A stretch of 13,820 bases of DNA from an uncultured Clostridia bacterium (lineage in GTDB: Bacteria; Bacillota; Clostridia; Christensenellales; DUVY01). The position numbers and the translations under genes were made by a program. The stretch is taken from positions 1 to 13,820 of the forward strand of contig CALAYY010000147.1 in the NCBI GenBank assembly GCA_937895465.1, written 5' to 3'. This document shows positions 1 through 7,006 of this stretch, one piece after another (within the stretch, counting starts at the first letter, position 1; each line of letters begins with the position of its first letter). The notes beneath the pieces were generated by a model. It was not told the DNA's origin and did not search any database. It worked only from the letters and a program-made list of their open reading frames with translations.

Positions 1-577
1 AAGATGTGCCTGTCAAGCCGTAAACACCTTTTGCAAAATCACGCACTTTTACAGCCACCATATCAAAACCTCTTTCAGATATATTGTAAAGAGATTGCCA
101 ACCCATACTTGATTTTTCTTCCAGTTTATTTAATCCCTTAAGTGTTTCCACAGCACTTTTTTCTCCTGTAACAATGATTGCATTCCATGAAATAATGTTT
201 TTTCTCAAAATATAATCTAAGGTGTTCATTACATTTTCTTGTTCTACAAGATCTTTACCCAAAACAATCATCTGACAGGTTGCTGGTACAGCAAGTCTGA
301 CTGTATTAATAAACAGCTTTTCTGCCGCCAAGGTCACAGACTTATCAGTTGCAGATATTATATCCTTAGTTGTAGAGGTCTTTGACGGTATAAAAACCTG
401 AGCGCTTACTTCATATTCATTTTGCTTTTTGTCTATTCCTAATGCAGTAATCAAAATACGTGCGTCAATTGAGTTTTCATTTTGCGTCATTTGAGGAATA
501 AAAAAGGTAATCAAAATCAGAGCGAATATTATCATTCGCTGCTTTAGGATTTTAAATGAAAGCTTAATATTTTTCAT
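1..577 (-). CDS. gerAC: Ger(x)C-type spore germination protein, partial (C-terminus off window)
   Basis: Third subunit of a GerA-type germinant receptor, normally a lipoprotein anchored on the outer face of the spore inner membrane. Reading the minus strand from the ATG at 575-577 gives 192 open codons to the window edge. Residues ~15-29 are a hydrophobic segment (MIIFALILITFFIPQ). They are followed by ILITALGIDKK and a stretch like EYEVSAQVFIP, the characteristic N-terminal signature of Ger(x)C proteins. The start overlaps the gerAB stop (ATGA-like, 4 nt) and has an AAGGATG ribosome site, so it is translationally coupled. Oddity: the usual lipobox followed by C-W-D is absent, and no cysteine occurs near the hydrophobic segment, so this copy is probably held by an uncleaved helix. 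Family assignment is firm from sequence and operon order; the anchoring mode is inference. Confidence 0.88.
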   Translation of the reverse strand, partial: MKNIKLSFKILKQRMIIFALILITFFIPQMTQNENSIDARILITALGIDKKQNEYEVSAQVFIPSKTSTTKDIISATDKSVTLAAEKLFINTVRLAVPATCQMIVLGKDLVEQENVMNTLDYILRKNIISWNAIIVTGEKSAVETLKGLNKLEEKSSMGWQSLYNISERGFDMVAVKVRDFAKGVYGLTGTS

Positions 578-1737
578 TCATTGGCATCCTTGGCTGGTTT
601 TTTAAACAGCATATTTTTTTCTTGTGCTTGTTTTTCTTTTTTATTTGCTATGTATGTTAAAAACGGCAGCAACAAGTATAATAAAAATTGATAAGGCAGG
701 ATAAAAACAAATCTCCAGCCTGTTTCAATAATCTTTATTACGGCAGTAGTATTGTGAGAATAATATGAATAAGCAAAGTTCAATAAGATTATTATACCGA
801 CAACTAATATGTACTTATGAACAGGTTTTTGGGAAAGCCCAAAAACATATTGCCAAGATGAATACAACACCCACATATTTAAAAATATCCTTATTATTAT
901 AGCCGCCATCCATATTATTGATATAACAAAGTCAAATCTTGCAAGACTTTCACTTCCCAAAAGGTGCTGAGACATATCAATAAGCGAATGCCCTTGTTTT
1001 TGAAAAACAGCAATATCCTGATAAAACCCGTAATAAGATATTGCAAACATTATAACGAAAACAGCTGAAGCAATAATGGGAATGGCTATATTTAACGCCA
1101 ATTTTTTCTCTATTTTAATACGGCCCAAAAAGCATATAACACCAAGATAATCTCCTGCATAAAACAGGTAGTTTGAAAAACCGTTTAACACCGGCTTAAA
1201 GCCTGAATTAAGAATCGGCAGAATATTAGTTAAATCAGAGGAAGCAATTACAGCAAATATGGTAATAATCATAACAATAATAATTCCTGCTCCTAATACC
1301 TCAATCATTCTTGAAGAGCTTCTTAGTCCCGAATAGGCGCAAAATCCTCCTACGATAATAACAGGCAAAACAACGGGCTGCCAATTATTACTAAAAACTA
1401 CATCATTTGTATATAAACCAAAATCTGACAGCATAATAGCCAGTCTGATAAATAAATAGATTCCAAATCCAGCTAAAATAATTTTAGAAATTACTTTTCC
1501 TAAGGTTTTTTCCAAAATCTCATTTAAAGTAAGATTAGGAGCAAGCTTTATACAAATATAAAAAATCACGACATGAAATATGTTAAGCAGTACAAAAAAC
1601 ACTATTGTAATCCACATATCCCTGCCGGTTAAGCTAATTATTCTGTTAGGAATAAAAATAATGCTATATATCATTGATGTCAAAAAGAGAATATACATTA
1701 ATTGATGTGTATTGAGGTCTTTAGTCGTTTTTCTCAT
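574..1737 (-). CDS. gerAB: GerAB-type spore germination permease
   Basis: B subunit of a GerA-type germinant receptor, an APC-superfamily-like integral membrane protein thought to bind the germinant in the spore inner membrane. The 387 residues are slightly above the family's usual ~365. They are almost entirely hydrophobic, with about ten predicted membrane helices; the first runs from about residue 14 after the polar start MRKTTKDLNTHQ. The C-terminus is a short basic tail (KKEKQAQEKN onward). The ATG at 1735-1737 lies inside the end of gerAA (17-nt overlap) and is preceded by AAAGGAAG at good spacing. Its stop overlaps the gerAC start. Operon order A-B-C is standard. Germinant specificity cannot be read from the sequence. 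Confidence 0.92.
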   Translation of the reverse strand: MRKTTKDLNTHQLMYILFLTSMIYSIIFIPNRIISLTGRDMWITIVFFVLLNIFHVVIFYICIKLAPNLTLNEILEKTLGKVISKIILAGFGIYLFIRLAIMLSDFGLYTNDVVFSNNWQPVVLPVIIVGGFCAYSGLRSSSRMIEVLGAGIIIVMIITIFAVIASSDLTNILPILNSGFKPVLNGFSNYLFYAGDYLGVICFLGRIKIEKKLALNIAIPIIASAVFVIMFAISYYGFYQDIAVFQKQGHSLIDMSQHLLGSESLARFDFVISIIWMAAIIIRIFLNMWVLYSSWQYVFGLSQKPVHKYILVVGIIILLNFAYSYYSHNTTAVIKIIETGWRFVFILPYQFLLYLLLPFLTYIANKKEKQAQEKNMLFKKPAKDANE

Positions 1738-3178
1738 TTATTTTGAGCTTCCTTTTGTTAATATTAGGTATAGAATATGGTCTTTGGGTATTTTTGGTAA
1801 CATCTGTTTTAATAAAACCGTCCCCCAAATCTTCAAATACCCTGGGGGCATAAGGGGCAAGATAGGGAGTTCCGTAACTGTCAAGTGTAGCCATATATAC
1901 AAGAAGCACGAATTCTGTAAGCACTATTCCAAGAAGTCCGCCCACACCGCCTGCAATAGTAAAAATAAGTCTTAAGAGTTTGAATACACCTACCTGATCG
2001 GGTATCATATAGAGTGCAATTGCGCTGATTGCTATAATCATAATAGAAGGTGGGCTAATAAGACCTGCTTTTACAGCAGTGTCTCCAAGTACAAGCGCAC
2101 CCACAATACTCATAGCCATACCTACATATCTTGGCATTCTCAGGCTTGCCTCATGAATAATCTCAAACAAAAGCACTACAAACAGCATTTCATATAAGGG
2201 TGTTAACGGCACGCCACTTGCTGATGTAAGCACAGTAGTATAGTATTCACTTGGCAGCCCTATACTATGAAAAACAACCAAACCGACATAAATACCGGGC
2301 AATTGTGTACCTATTACTATTCCAACCAGTCTTAAAAACCTCAAAAAAGTTGACCTTTGGTTACGGGAATAATAATCACCGCTTTCCTGCAAGTCTTCTA
2401 AAAACAAAAACGGAATAGTCAAAACCATAGGCGAGCCGTTGACAATTATAGCAATCCGACCTTCAAGGATTTTGGCAGTAACAATATCGGGTTTTTCTGC
2501 AGTGCCTATAGTTCTGAATATTGAATTAGGTTTTTCACTAAGAAATTGTTCTATATAAAAAGAATCCACAATACCGTCTATATCTATAAGCTTGAGCCTT
2601 TGACTGACCTTTTGTACTATTTTTTCATCTGCAACGCCCTTAATATACACAACAGCAATTTCAGTATTGGAAAACCGTCCAACCGTATGTTTTTCAAAAA
2701 CAAGAGCAGGAGTATGTAAGCGTCTTCTGAGCATTGTAAGATTAGTTTTGATATCTTCCGTAAAGCCTTCCCTGGGACCCATCAGAACAGCAGAAGTAGG
2801 CGGCTCGGCAATTGCGCGTGTATTCCATTTGGCACAGCCCACAGTGAGTGCTTCGGCATATCCGTCTATAAAAAGCACGCCGTTGCCGTCAAGAATACCC
2901 CTTACAGCCTGTTGATGAGTTTGGATCGCTTCAACTCCAAAAGTATTGATGACATGAAGACTGAGATATATAGGCAAGTCCTTGACATGCTTATCTGTTT
3001 CCATAAGCCTTGTCATAACAGATCTCAGACAATCGCTATCAATCGCCCCTTCTAAGAAAAAAAAGCAGCATTTTACTCCGGACTTTAAGTTCATATCTCT
3101 AAACTTAATGTCCGCATTGTTAAAGAACTGATTAAGCAGATCCGTTTTATTGGTGTCCAAGTCTTTGACAAAATTCAT
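1721..3178 (-). CDS. gerAA: GerAA-type spore germinant receptor subunit A
   Basis: A subunit of the GerA germinant receptor family (GerA/SpoVAF), acting in the spore inner membrane. I start it at the ATG at 3176-3178 (485 residues) because AAGGA lies 8 nt upstream. An in-frame TTG 42 nt further upstream (3218-3220) has no comparable site. Residues 1 to ~270 form the soluble N-terminal domain, with the hallmark stretch EPPTSAVLMGPREGFTED at about 125-142. The C-terminal half has about five or six membrane helices (from ~285), including QLPGIYVGL and the helix pair around residues 330-430. It ends in a hydrophilic basic tail. It heads the overlapping gerAA-AB-AC operon. I found no convincing SigG promoter, but a perfect 17-bp inverted repeat abuts the ribosome site. 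Confidence 0.94.
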   Translation of the reverse strand: MNFVKDLDTNKTDLLNQFFNNADIKFRDMNLKSGVKCCFFFLEGAIDSDCLRSVMTRLMETDKHVKDLPIYLSLHVINTFGVEAIQTHQQAVRGILDGNGVLFIDGYAEALTVGCAKWNTRAIAEPPTSAVLMGPREGFTEDIKTNLTMLRRRLHTPALVFEKHTVGRFSNTEIAVVYIKGVADEKIVQKVSQRLKLIDIDGIVDSFYIEQFLSEKPNSIFRTIGTAEKPDIVTAKILEGRIAIIVNGSPMVLTIPFLFLEDLQESGDYYSRNQRSTFLRFLRLVGIVIGTQLPGIYVGLVVFHSIGLPSEYYTTVLTSASGVPLTPLYEMLFVVLLFEIIHEASLRMPRYVGMAMSIVGALVLGDTAVKAGLISPPSIMIIAISAIALYMIPDQVGVFKLLRLIFTIAGGVGGLLGIVLTEFVLLVYMATLDSYGTPYLAPYAPRVFEDLGDGFIKTDVTKNTQRPYSIPNINKRKLKINEKND

Positions 3179-3188
3179 ATAAAAGTCC

Positions 3189-3205
3189 TTGATTATATTA
3201 ATCAA
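3189..3205. promoter_or_regulatory. Perfect inverted repeat abutting the gerAA ribosome site
   Basis: TTGATTA - TAT - TAATCAA is a perfect 7-bp inverted repeat with a 3-nt centre. On the minus strand it ends within the AAGGA of the gerAA ribosome site (3186-3190). As DNA it could be an operator; as RNA it could be a small hairpin hiding two bases of the Shine-Dalgarno sequence. AT-rich dyads arise by chance, so a function is only a suggestion. Confidence 0.4.
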
Positions 3206-3334
3206 AATTAGGTTTTGCAAATATTTACCAAATATTCTAAATATAGGTAAGACAGTAAAAGAAATAAGCGGTGTCTAATCGGTTATATAATGATTAAATA
3301 CAGTATATTACAGTTGTTTTAATTGGCTATATAT

Positions 3335-3362
3335 TTGACTTTTTGGGTGTTCTTGCTATAAT
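3335..3362 (+). promoter_or_regulatory. SigA-type promoter of tRNA-Arg
   Basis: TTGACT (3335-3340), a 16-bp spacer, then TATAAT (3357-3362), which also has the upstream TG of an extended -10. The predicted start is near 3369, about 23 nt before the mature tRNA 5' end, which suits a short RNase P leader. The strong match is what one expects for a stable-RNA gene. Confidence 0.75.
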
Positions 3363-3391
3363 TTAATTCTAAACTTCTTTAACATTATTAT

Positions 3392-3468
3392 GTTCCCGTA
3401 GCTCAGCTGGATAGAGCACCGCCCTCCTAAGGCGGGTGTCGGACGTTCAAATCGTCTCGGGAACGCCA
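3392..3468 (+). tRNA. tRNA-Arg(CCU)
   Basis: A full cloverleaf is visible. The acceptor stem is GTTCCCG / CGGGAAC and the D arm is GCTC-GAGC. The anticodon stem CCGCC / GGCGG holds the 7-base loop CTCCTAA, giving anticodon CCT (3426-3428), which reads AGG arginine codons. The T stem is GGACG / CGTCT (one G-T pair) with loop TTCAAAT. Discriminator G and an encoded CCA (3466-3468) follow. It is a single-gene unit with its own promoter and terminator. There are no integrase or attachment-site repeats beside it. Confidence 0.97.
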
Positions 3469-3478
3469 AAAAAATATT

Positions 3479-3505
3479 AACCCGTTTTTGACGGGTTATT
3501 TTTTT
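3479..3505 (+). terminator. Rho-independent terminator of tRNA-Arg
   Basis: Stem AACCCGT / ACGGGTT (7 bp) with loop TTTTG, followed by ATTTTTTT, starting 10 nt after the CCA end. Canonical form. Confidence 0.88.
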
Positions 3506-3568
3506 ACCTATTTTTAACATTAGAATTTGATTAAAAATGTTATAAAAGTTGGACTATCTTAGGATTTT

Positions 3569-3597
3569 TTGTCATATTTTGATATAATTGATATAAA
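3569..3597 (+). promoter_or_regulatory. Candidate SigA promoter for the CmpB/DUF1113-type gene
   Basis: TTGTCA (3569-3574), 17-bp spacer, TATAAA (3592-3597). An alternative extended -10 (TGATATAAT) lies at 3580-3588 but has no good -35. Either would give a leader of about 50-65 nt before the ATG at 3658. Such AT-rich DNA yields chance matches, so confidence is moderate. Confidence 0.45.
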
Positions 3598-3657
3598 AGT
3601 ATATTGCGTTTTATATATGTTCTTATATTTTTAACAGGCTTGCGAGGGTTATAAGGT

Positions 3658-4374
3658 ATGAGAAAAGTCGATATAAACAACTTGTTAAAGCCAAAAACAG
3701 AATTTGCCAAGGGCTTGTCTTTTTATAAGGTCTTGTGTATTTTTGTTTTTGGGTGTCTTTTTGGAACATATTATGAGCAAATTTTGGAGCTTATAGTTAA
3801 TAGAAGATGGATAACTCAGCAAGGTGTTATATACGGACCTTTCAACCCTGTTTATGGGTTTGGGGCGGCAGGCTTAATTGTCTTATTGGTCAGTAAAAAG
3901 CGGAAATGGTATTTTTCCTTTATACTGGGTGCTGTAGTCGCAGGGTTTTTTGAATATCTGCTACACGAGCTTGAATACATCTTCACACACAATGTTTCTT
4001 GGGACTATACATATACAGTTTTATATATACCGTCAATAGCAACAAAAGGTCAGACTGCCGGGACGAGCTTTCCCCATATGCTGGTATGGGGATTATTGGG
4101 AATATTTTTAGAAAGGCTTGTTTATCCTATACTATCTAAGATAATAGAAAAAATCCCGTCTTTGCAGGGCAAGATGCTTTTTAATGCCCTTGCGGTATTT
4201 CTTGCTTTTGATATGGTTTTGACGGGAGCGGTATTTTTGAGACACGGCGAAAGGCTAAAGGGCAATGAGCCTGCCACTATGGTTGGAGAGTGGTTGGATA
4301 AAAACTATCCTGATGAATATATATATGAGATTTTTCCCGATAAAAAACCTCAGGATGGCGAAATTCAAAGCTAA
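3658..4374 (+). CDS. Multi-pass membrane protein, CmpB/DUF1113-like (putative ABC-transporter type IV family)
   Basis: This 238-residue protein has about five hydrophobic segments (roughly 24-45, 62-79, 86-105, 138-157, 172-194). It shows the pattern I associate with the Firmicute 'ABC_trans_CmpB/DUF1113' family: a glutamate in the first helix (GTYYEQ, 36-41), then GVIYGPFNPVYGFGA (56-70), a second helix glutamate (FFEYLL), and SWDYT (114-118). Despite the family name there is no ATPase motif, and function is not established; it is likely a cytoplasmic-membrane protein. The start is supported by GAGGG 9 nt upstream. The C-terminal ~45 residues are soluble and acidic. The next gene follows after 35 nt on the same strand. 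The family call is from pattern recognition and not searched. Confidence 0.7.
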   Translation: MRKVDINNLLKPKTEFAKGLSFYKVLCIFVFGCLFGTYYEQILELIVNRRWITQQGVIYGPFNPVYGFGAAGLIVLLVSKKRKWYFSFILGAVVAGFFEYLLHELEYIFTHNVSWDYTYTVLYIPSIATKGQTAGTSFPHMLVWGLLGIFLERLVYPILSKIIEKIPSLQGKMLFNALAVFLAFDMVLTGAVFLRHGERLKGNEPATMVGEWLDKNYPDEYIYEIFPDKKPQDGEIQS

Positions 4375-4409
4375 AAGATATGTTATAATACGGTTAAGGA
4401 GCAAATAAA

Positions 4410-4817
4410 ATGGATAATGAAAAGATTGTTTCAGAAGAACAGCAATTTCAGTTTGTTATGAATAAGCAGGCGAATATAGCAAGGATTACCTTACTTTTAG
4501 TCTTTGGCATAATTGGCAGTATATTTGCCATAATTGGCTCAATATTTATTGCATTAGGCATTAAAGATATGGAAACTGGCTTTGAAGTAGGTTTAGTATT
4601 TTTACCTCTTGGGTCAATTTTTATTTTGATTGCATTGCTATGCTATTTCTTAATACCCAAAGAAAAGGTATATGACTATGAAAAATTTAAAAGAAATGTG
4701 CAAAAATATGGAGTTATCAACACATTTCAAATGTCTGCCATGATTTCAATTAATCAAGCCAAGATAGAAGAATTAGAACAAAGAATAAAAGAATTAGAAC
4801 AAAGAATAGATAATTAA
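4410..4817 (+). CDS. Small two-helix membrane protein with C-terminal coiled coil
   Basis: I do not recognise this 135-residue protein. A polar, glutamine/glutamate-rich N-terminus (1-22) is followed by two hydrophobic segments (about 26-50 and 60-83). A soluble linker follows, then a heptad coiled coil (about 116-133) in which EELEQRI and KELEQRI are consecutive copies. The two heptads are encoded by an almost perfect 21-bp tandem repeat (4768-4808), suggesting recent duplication. AAGGAG at 4396-4401, 8 nt upstream, makes the ATG certain. It is 35 nt behind the CmpB/DUF1113-type gene and probably co-transcribed. An oligomerising membrane protein is a reasonable guess, no more. Confidence 0.75.
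   Translation: MDNEKIVSEEQQFQFVMNKQANIARITLLLVFGIIGSIFAIIGSIFIALGIKDMETGFEVGLVFLPLGSIFILIALLCYFLIPKEKVYDYEKFKRNVQKYGVINTFQMSAMISINQAKIEELEQRIKELEQRIDN
4768..4808 (+). repeat. 21-bp tandem repeat encoding one coiled-coil heptad
   Basis: A 20-base unit beginning AAGAATTAG at 4768 recurs identically at 4789, so the period is 21 bp, exactly one heptad of the encoded coiled coil. Two copies are present. Confidence 0.85.
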
Positions 4818-4855
4818 AAAAACAGCAGAGCAAAAAGGCTCTGCTGTAATTTTTT
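4816..4855. terminator. Bidirectional rho-independent terminator
   Basis: The 10-bp stem ACAGCAGAGC (4822-4831) / GCTCTGCTGT (4838-4847) is flanked by an A-run on the left and AATTTTTT on the right. It can stop transcription from both converging genes (ending at 4817 on plus and 4867 on minus). Confidence 0.9.
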
Positions 4856-4866
4856 ATAAGGTAAAT

Positions 4867-5580
4867 TTACCGTCTTCTTCGCGACATAAATATTATTGCC
4901 AAAAATCTGAGCATTGAAAGCAATGCCATTACAAGTGCCGCTATATATGTCCATGCAGCAGCGTTTAATACTTTTTTTGCTCCATTGGTTTCTTCTACAG
5001 TCAAGATTCCGCTTTCGGTAAGCAATGCCGCCGCACGATTAGATGCGTTAAATTCGGTAGGTAAAGTTACCAGACTGATAAGAATTGATGAACCGTAAAA
5101 CACAAGCCCCGCATAGATTATTATATCGCCTATCAGATTGCCTGGAACGGCAAGTCCGAAGATTATACCTATAATGACAAGCGGCCACATAAGACGGGAT
5201 GCAAAGTTAACAACAGGGACAAGAAAGTTTCTTGCTTTTATAGGTGCATAATTGTCCGCATACTGCAAAGCATGTCCCACTTCAGGAGCTGCAATGCCTA
5301 ATGCAGCTACACTTGACGATTCAAAAACGCCTTGAGACAGCCCTATCACGCCGTTTTTGTGGTCATAATAATCAGTCAGTCTGCCGTTTACCTTTCTTAT
5401 CTGTATATTGTTAAGACCGGCACGGGATAATACACCTCTTGCCATTTCATAAGCAGTAATCCCGTTTTTAGAATAGACCTTAGAATATGCCGTATATGCC
5501 GATGATACTTTGGATTGGGCATAGACAGCCAGTAAAATCCCGGGGATTAATATAATTCCGGTAATATAATAGATTAACAT
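4867..5580 (-). CDS. YugP-like membrane zinc metallopeptidase homologue, first zinc His replaced by Pro
   Basis: This 237-residue protein matches the YugP / Zn_peptidase_2 family: an N-terminal helix, YAQSKV, TDYYDHKNGVIGLSQGVF, a helix with the protease motif, then two or three helices and LPTEFNASNRA (173-182). In the family the motif is A-A-H-E-V-G-H-A, an HExxH zinc site. Here it is A-A-P-E-V-G-H-A (Pro99, Glu100, His103), from codon CCT at 5284-5286, one base from CAT. The second His and the distal Glu (Glu176) remain. Length is close to that of B. subtilis YugP and the frame is intact, so this is a probable pseudoprotease or a local sequence error, not a decayed gene. I chose the ATG at 5578-5580, behind GAGGTG, over the overlapping GTG two codons upstream. 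Confidence 0.85.
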   Translation of the reverse strand: MLIYYITGIILIPGILLAVYAQSKVSSAYTAYSKVYSKNGITAYEMARGVLSRAGLNNIQIRKVNGRLTDYYDHKNGVIGLSQGVFESSSVAALGIAAPEVGHALQYADNYAPIKARNFLVPVVNFASRLMWPLVIIGIIFGLAVPGNLIGDIIIYAGLVFYGSSILISLVTLPTEFNASNRAAALLTESGILTVEETNGAKKVLNAAAWTYIAALVMALLSMLRFLAIIFMSRRRR

Positions 5581-5596
5581 ATTCACCTCATTAATT

Positions 5597-5626
5597 ATTA
5601 TATCATATACCCAAAAACATATTCAA
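5597..5626 (-). promoter_or_regulatory. SigA-type promoter of the YugP-like gene
   Basis: On the minus strand: TTGAAT (5621-5626), 18-bp spacer, TATAAT (5597-5602) with the TG of an extended -10. The predicted start would fall near 5590, only ~10 nt before the ATG and at the edge of the ribosome site, so the leader would be unusually short. Confidence 0.55.
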
Positions 5627-5654
5627 TACGGCTATTTTACAGTTTGATAACATT

Positions 5655-6911
5655 TTAAAATTCTATTTCAGTGAAATTGTCTATTTTGTTACTTTTATAT
5701 ACCGCATTAAAAAGTGTTGCGCTGTTGTTTTTATCTATCAATATAAAGCTGTGTGGATATTGAGAGTAATAATTATTAGGAATAATCTCCTGATAATCGT
5801 CAAAAAAGTTCTCCAGTTTTTCAGGGGTCAAAATGTCATTAAGTGAGTCCGTCATATAATATCTGGCTTCAATAAAATCCTTGCACTTTACTGCCTCAAA
5901 CACAGCCATAGGCATAAGCCTGTTATCTGTTGTATGTATAGGTTCACCCTTGCAATACACATAATATTCTTCTGTTTTTTCAAATGTCTGTCCGTCAAAA
6001 ACAGTTATAAATCCGCGGCAGGCAATATCGCCTCTAAATTTGAGTGTTGTAATCTTTTTGCCTTCCTGAGCTATACGGTCAACAAAATCTTCAATCTTTA
6101 CTTGATATTTGCCCTGAGTGCCTTTGATAATTAATAAGTATAATGTTTTATAACTTTCGTTCTCTTCAGCTGTAACGCAAGTCACAAGTTCATTATTGAC
6201 TATTTCTGATTTTAGATTAATATTATTTAATCCATGCGGCAAGTTATGATAAAAAACATCCTTAGGACATTCTATCTTCAGCCGTGTGCTAAGGTCTTCA
6301 ATAAGACTGACTTTATAGCTTTTTTGTGCGGAGGTTTTTGATGTGCTTTTTTTGGGATTCAAAACAAGGCTTGAATTTCCGCTGGATTCATTTATTTGAA
6401 CAGGCTGTTTTTCTGGTAAGTCAGGCAAAACTTCGGACATAAGGGTTGGAGAATTGGTTTGTTTTTCGCTGTTATTTTCCAAACTTTGATGCTTAATAGT
6501 ATCAGGCATGATTTTGGGCAAGGTAGTTTTATCGTTTTGAATGTGTGCACCTTCATCAGTAATTGCTATATTATTTTTTGGGTTGTTAGATTTGACTATT
6601 AATGTCTTTATAATTTTGGAAGCAGGCGGCGGTACAAGTTCAGGATATTTTGGTGCGTTAAGCCTGATTTCATATCTTCTGGCAGGCATAGAAACGATAT
6701 AACCAAACTCTTGAGGCAAACCCATATTGCGTCCAATTTTCAGCGAAAAAGCAAACGGTTTAAATTCGTCATCAAAAGGCATTACCCAAAAATACAGCAG
6801 AGCATTTTCTTCTGTTACAAAGGTTATAGGAGTTGCGGCGTTGCCCAAAAAAATGCCGTTTACAGTAATCAGCATGTTATCATTTCCAAATATATACAAA
6901 TGACTATTCAT
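5655..6911 (-). CDS. Uncharacterised three-part protein (strand-rich N domain, low-complexity linker, C domain)
   Basis: I do not recognise this protein. Its open frame extends upstream to 7154, but that part overlaps the divergent gene at 7007 and looks non-coding. I choose the ATG at 6909-6911 (418 residues); 6873-6875 (behind TTGGAAATG) is a fair alternative. A possible minus-strand -10 (TATACA, 6944-6949) argues against starting at 6953. Residues ~1-95 look beta-rich (YIFGNDNMLITVNGIFLGNA and FGYIVSMPARRYEIRLNAP). Residues ~96-200 are a Pro/Ser/Asn/Lys-rich linker, probably disordered. Residues ~200-418 form a second soluble domain with many aromatics. No signal peptide or membrane helix is visible with this start. 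It is divergent from a Myb/RsfA-like regulator with a 95-bp spacer, and lies upstream of the YugP-like gene on the same strand. Confidence 0.65.
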   Translation of the reverse strand: MNSHLYIFGNDNMLITVNGIFLGNAATPITFVTEENALLYFWVMPFDDEFKPFAFSLKIGRNMGLPQEFGYIVSMPARRYEIRLNAPKYPELVPPPASKIIKTLIVKSNNPKNNIAITDEGAHIQNDKTTLPKIMPDTIKHQSLENNSEKQTNSPTLMSEVLPDLPEKQPVQINESSGNSSLVLNPKKSTSKTSAQKSYKVSLIEDLSTRLKIECPKDVFYHNLPHGLNNINLKSEIVNNELVTCVTAEENESYKTLYLLIIKGTQGKYQVKIEDFVDRIAQEGKKITTLKFRGDIACRGFITVFDGQTFEKTEEYYVYCKGEPIHTTDNRLMPMAVFEAVKCKDFIEARYYMTDSLNDILTPEKLENFFDDYQEIIPNNYYSQYPHSFILIDKNNSATLFNAVYKSNKIDNFTEIEF

Positions 6912-7006
6912 ACTGTAATTTATGATTATGTAAGACTCAAATATGTATAACATTTTATTTTTGTGTCCATAATTAAAACATCTAATTAATATTTGGGAGT
7001 GTTTAT

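Noticed and set aside
3286..3292. CATTATA on the minus strand as a SigG -10 for gerAA
   Set aside because: It matches the -10 pattern, but no GHATR-type -35 lies at the right spacing, so I do not call a SigG promoter.
3392..3468. tRNA-Arg as an integration site for a mobile element
   Set aside because: No integrase, no duplicated tRNA 3' end and no foreign-looking genes lie on either side.
4381..4389. Extended -10 (TGTTATAAT) between the CmpB/DUF1113-type gene and the small membrane protein gene
   Set aside because: No matching -35 at 16-18 bp, and the start would fall inside the ribosome site; co-transcription over the 35-nt gap is simpler. Mentioned only for comparison with the YugP-like gene.
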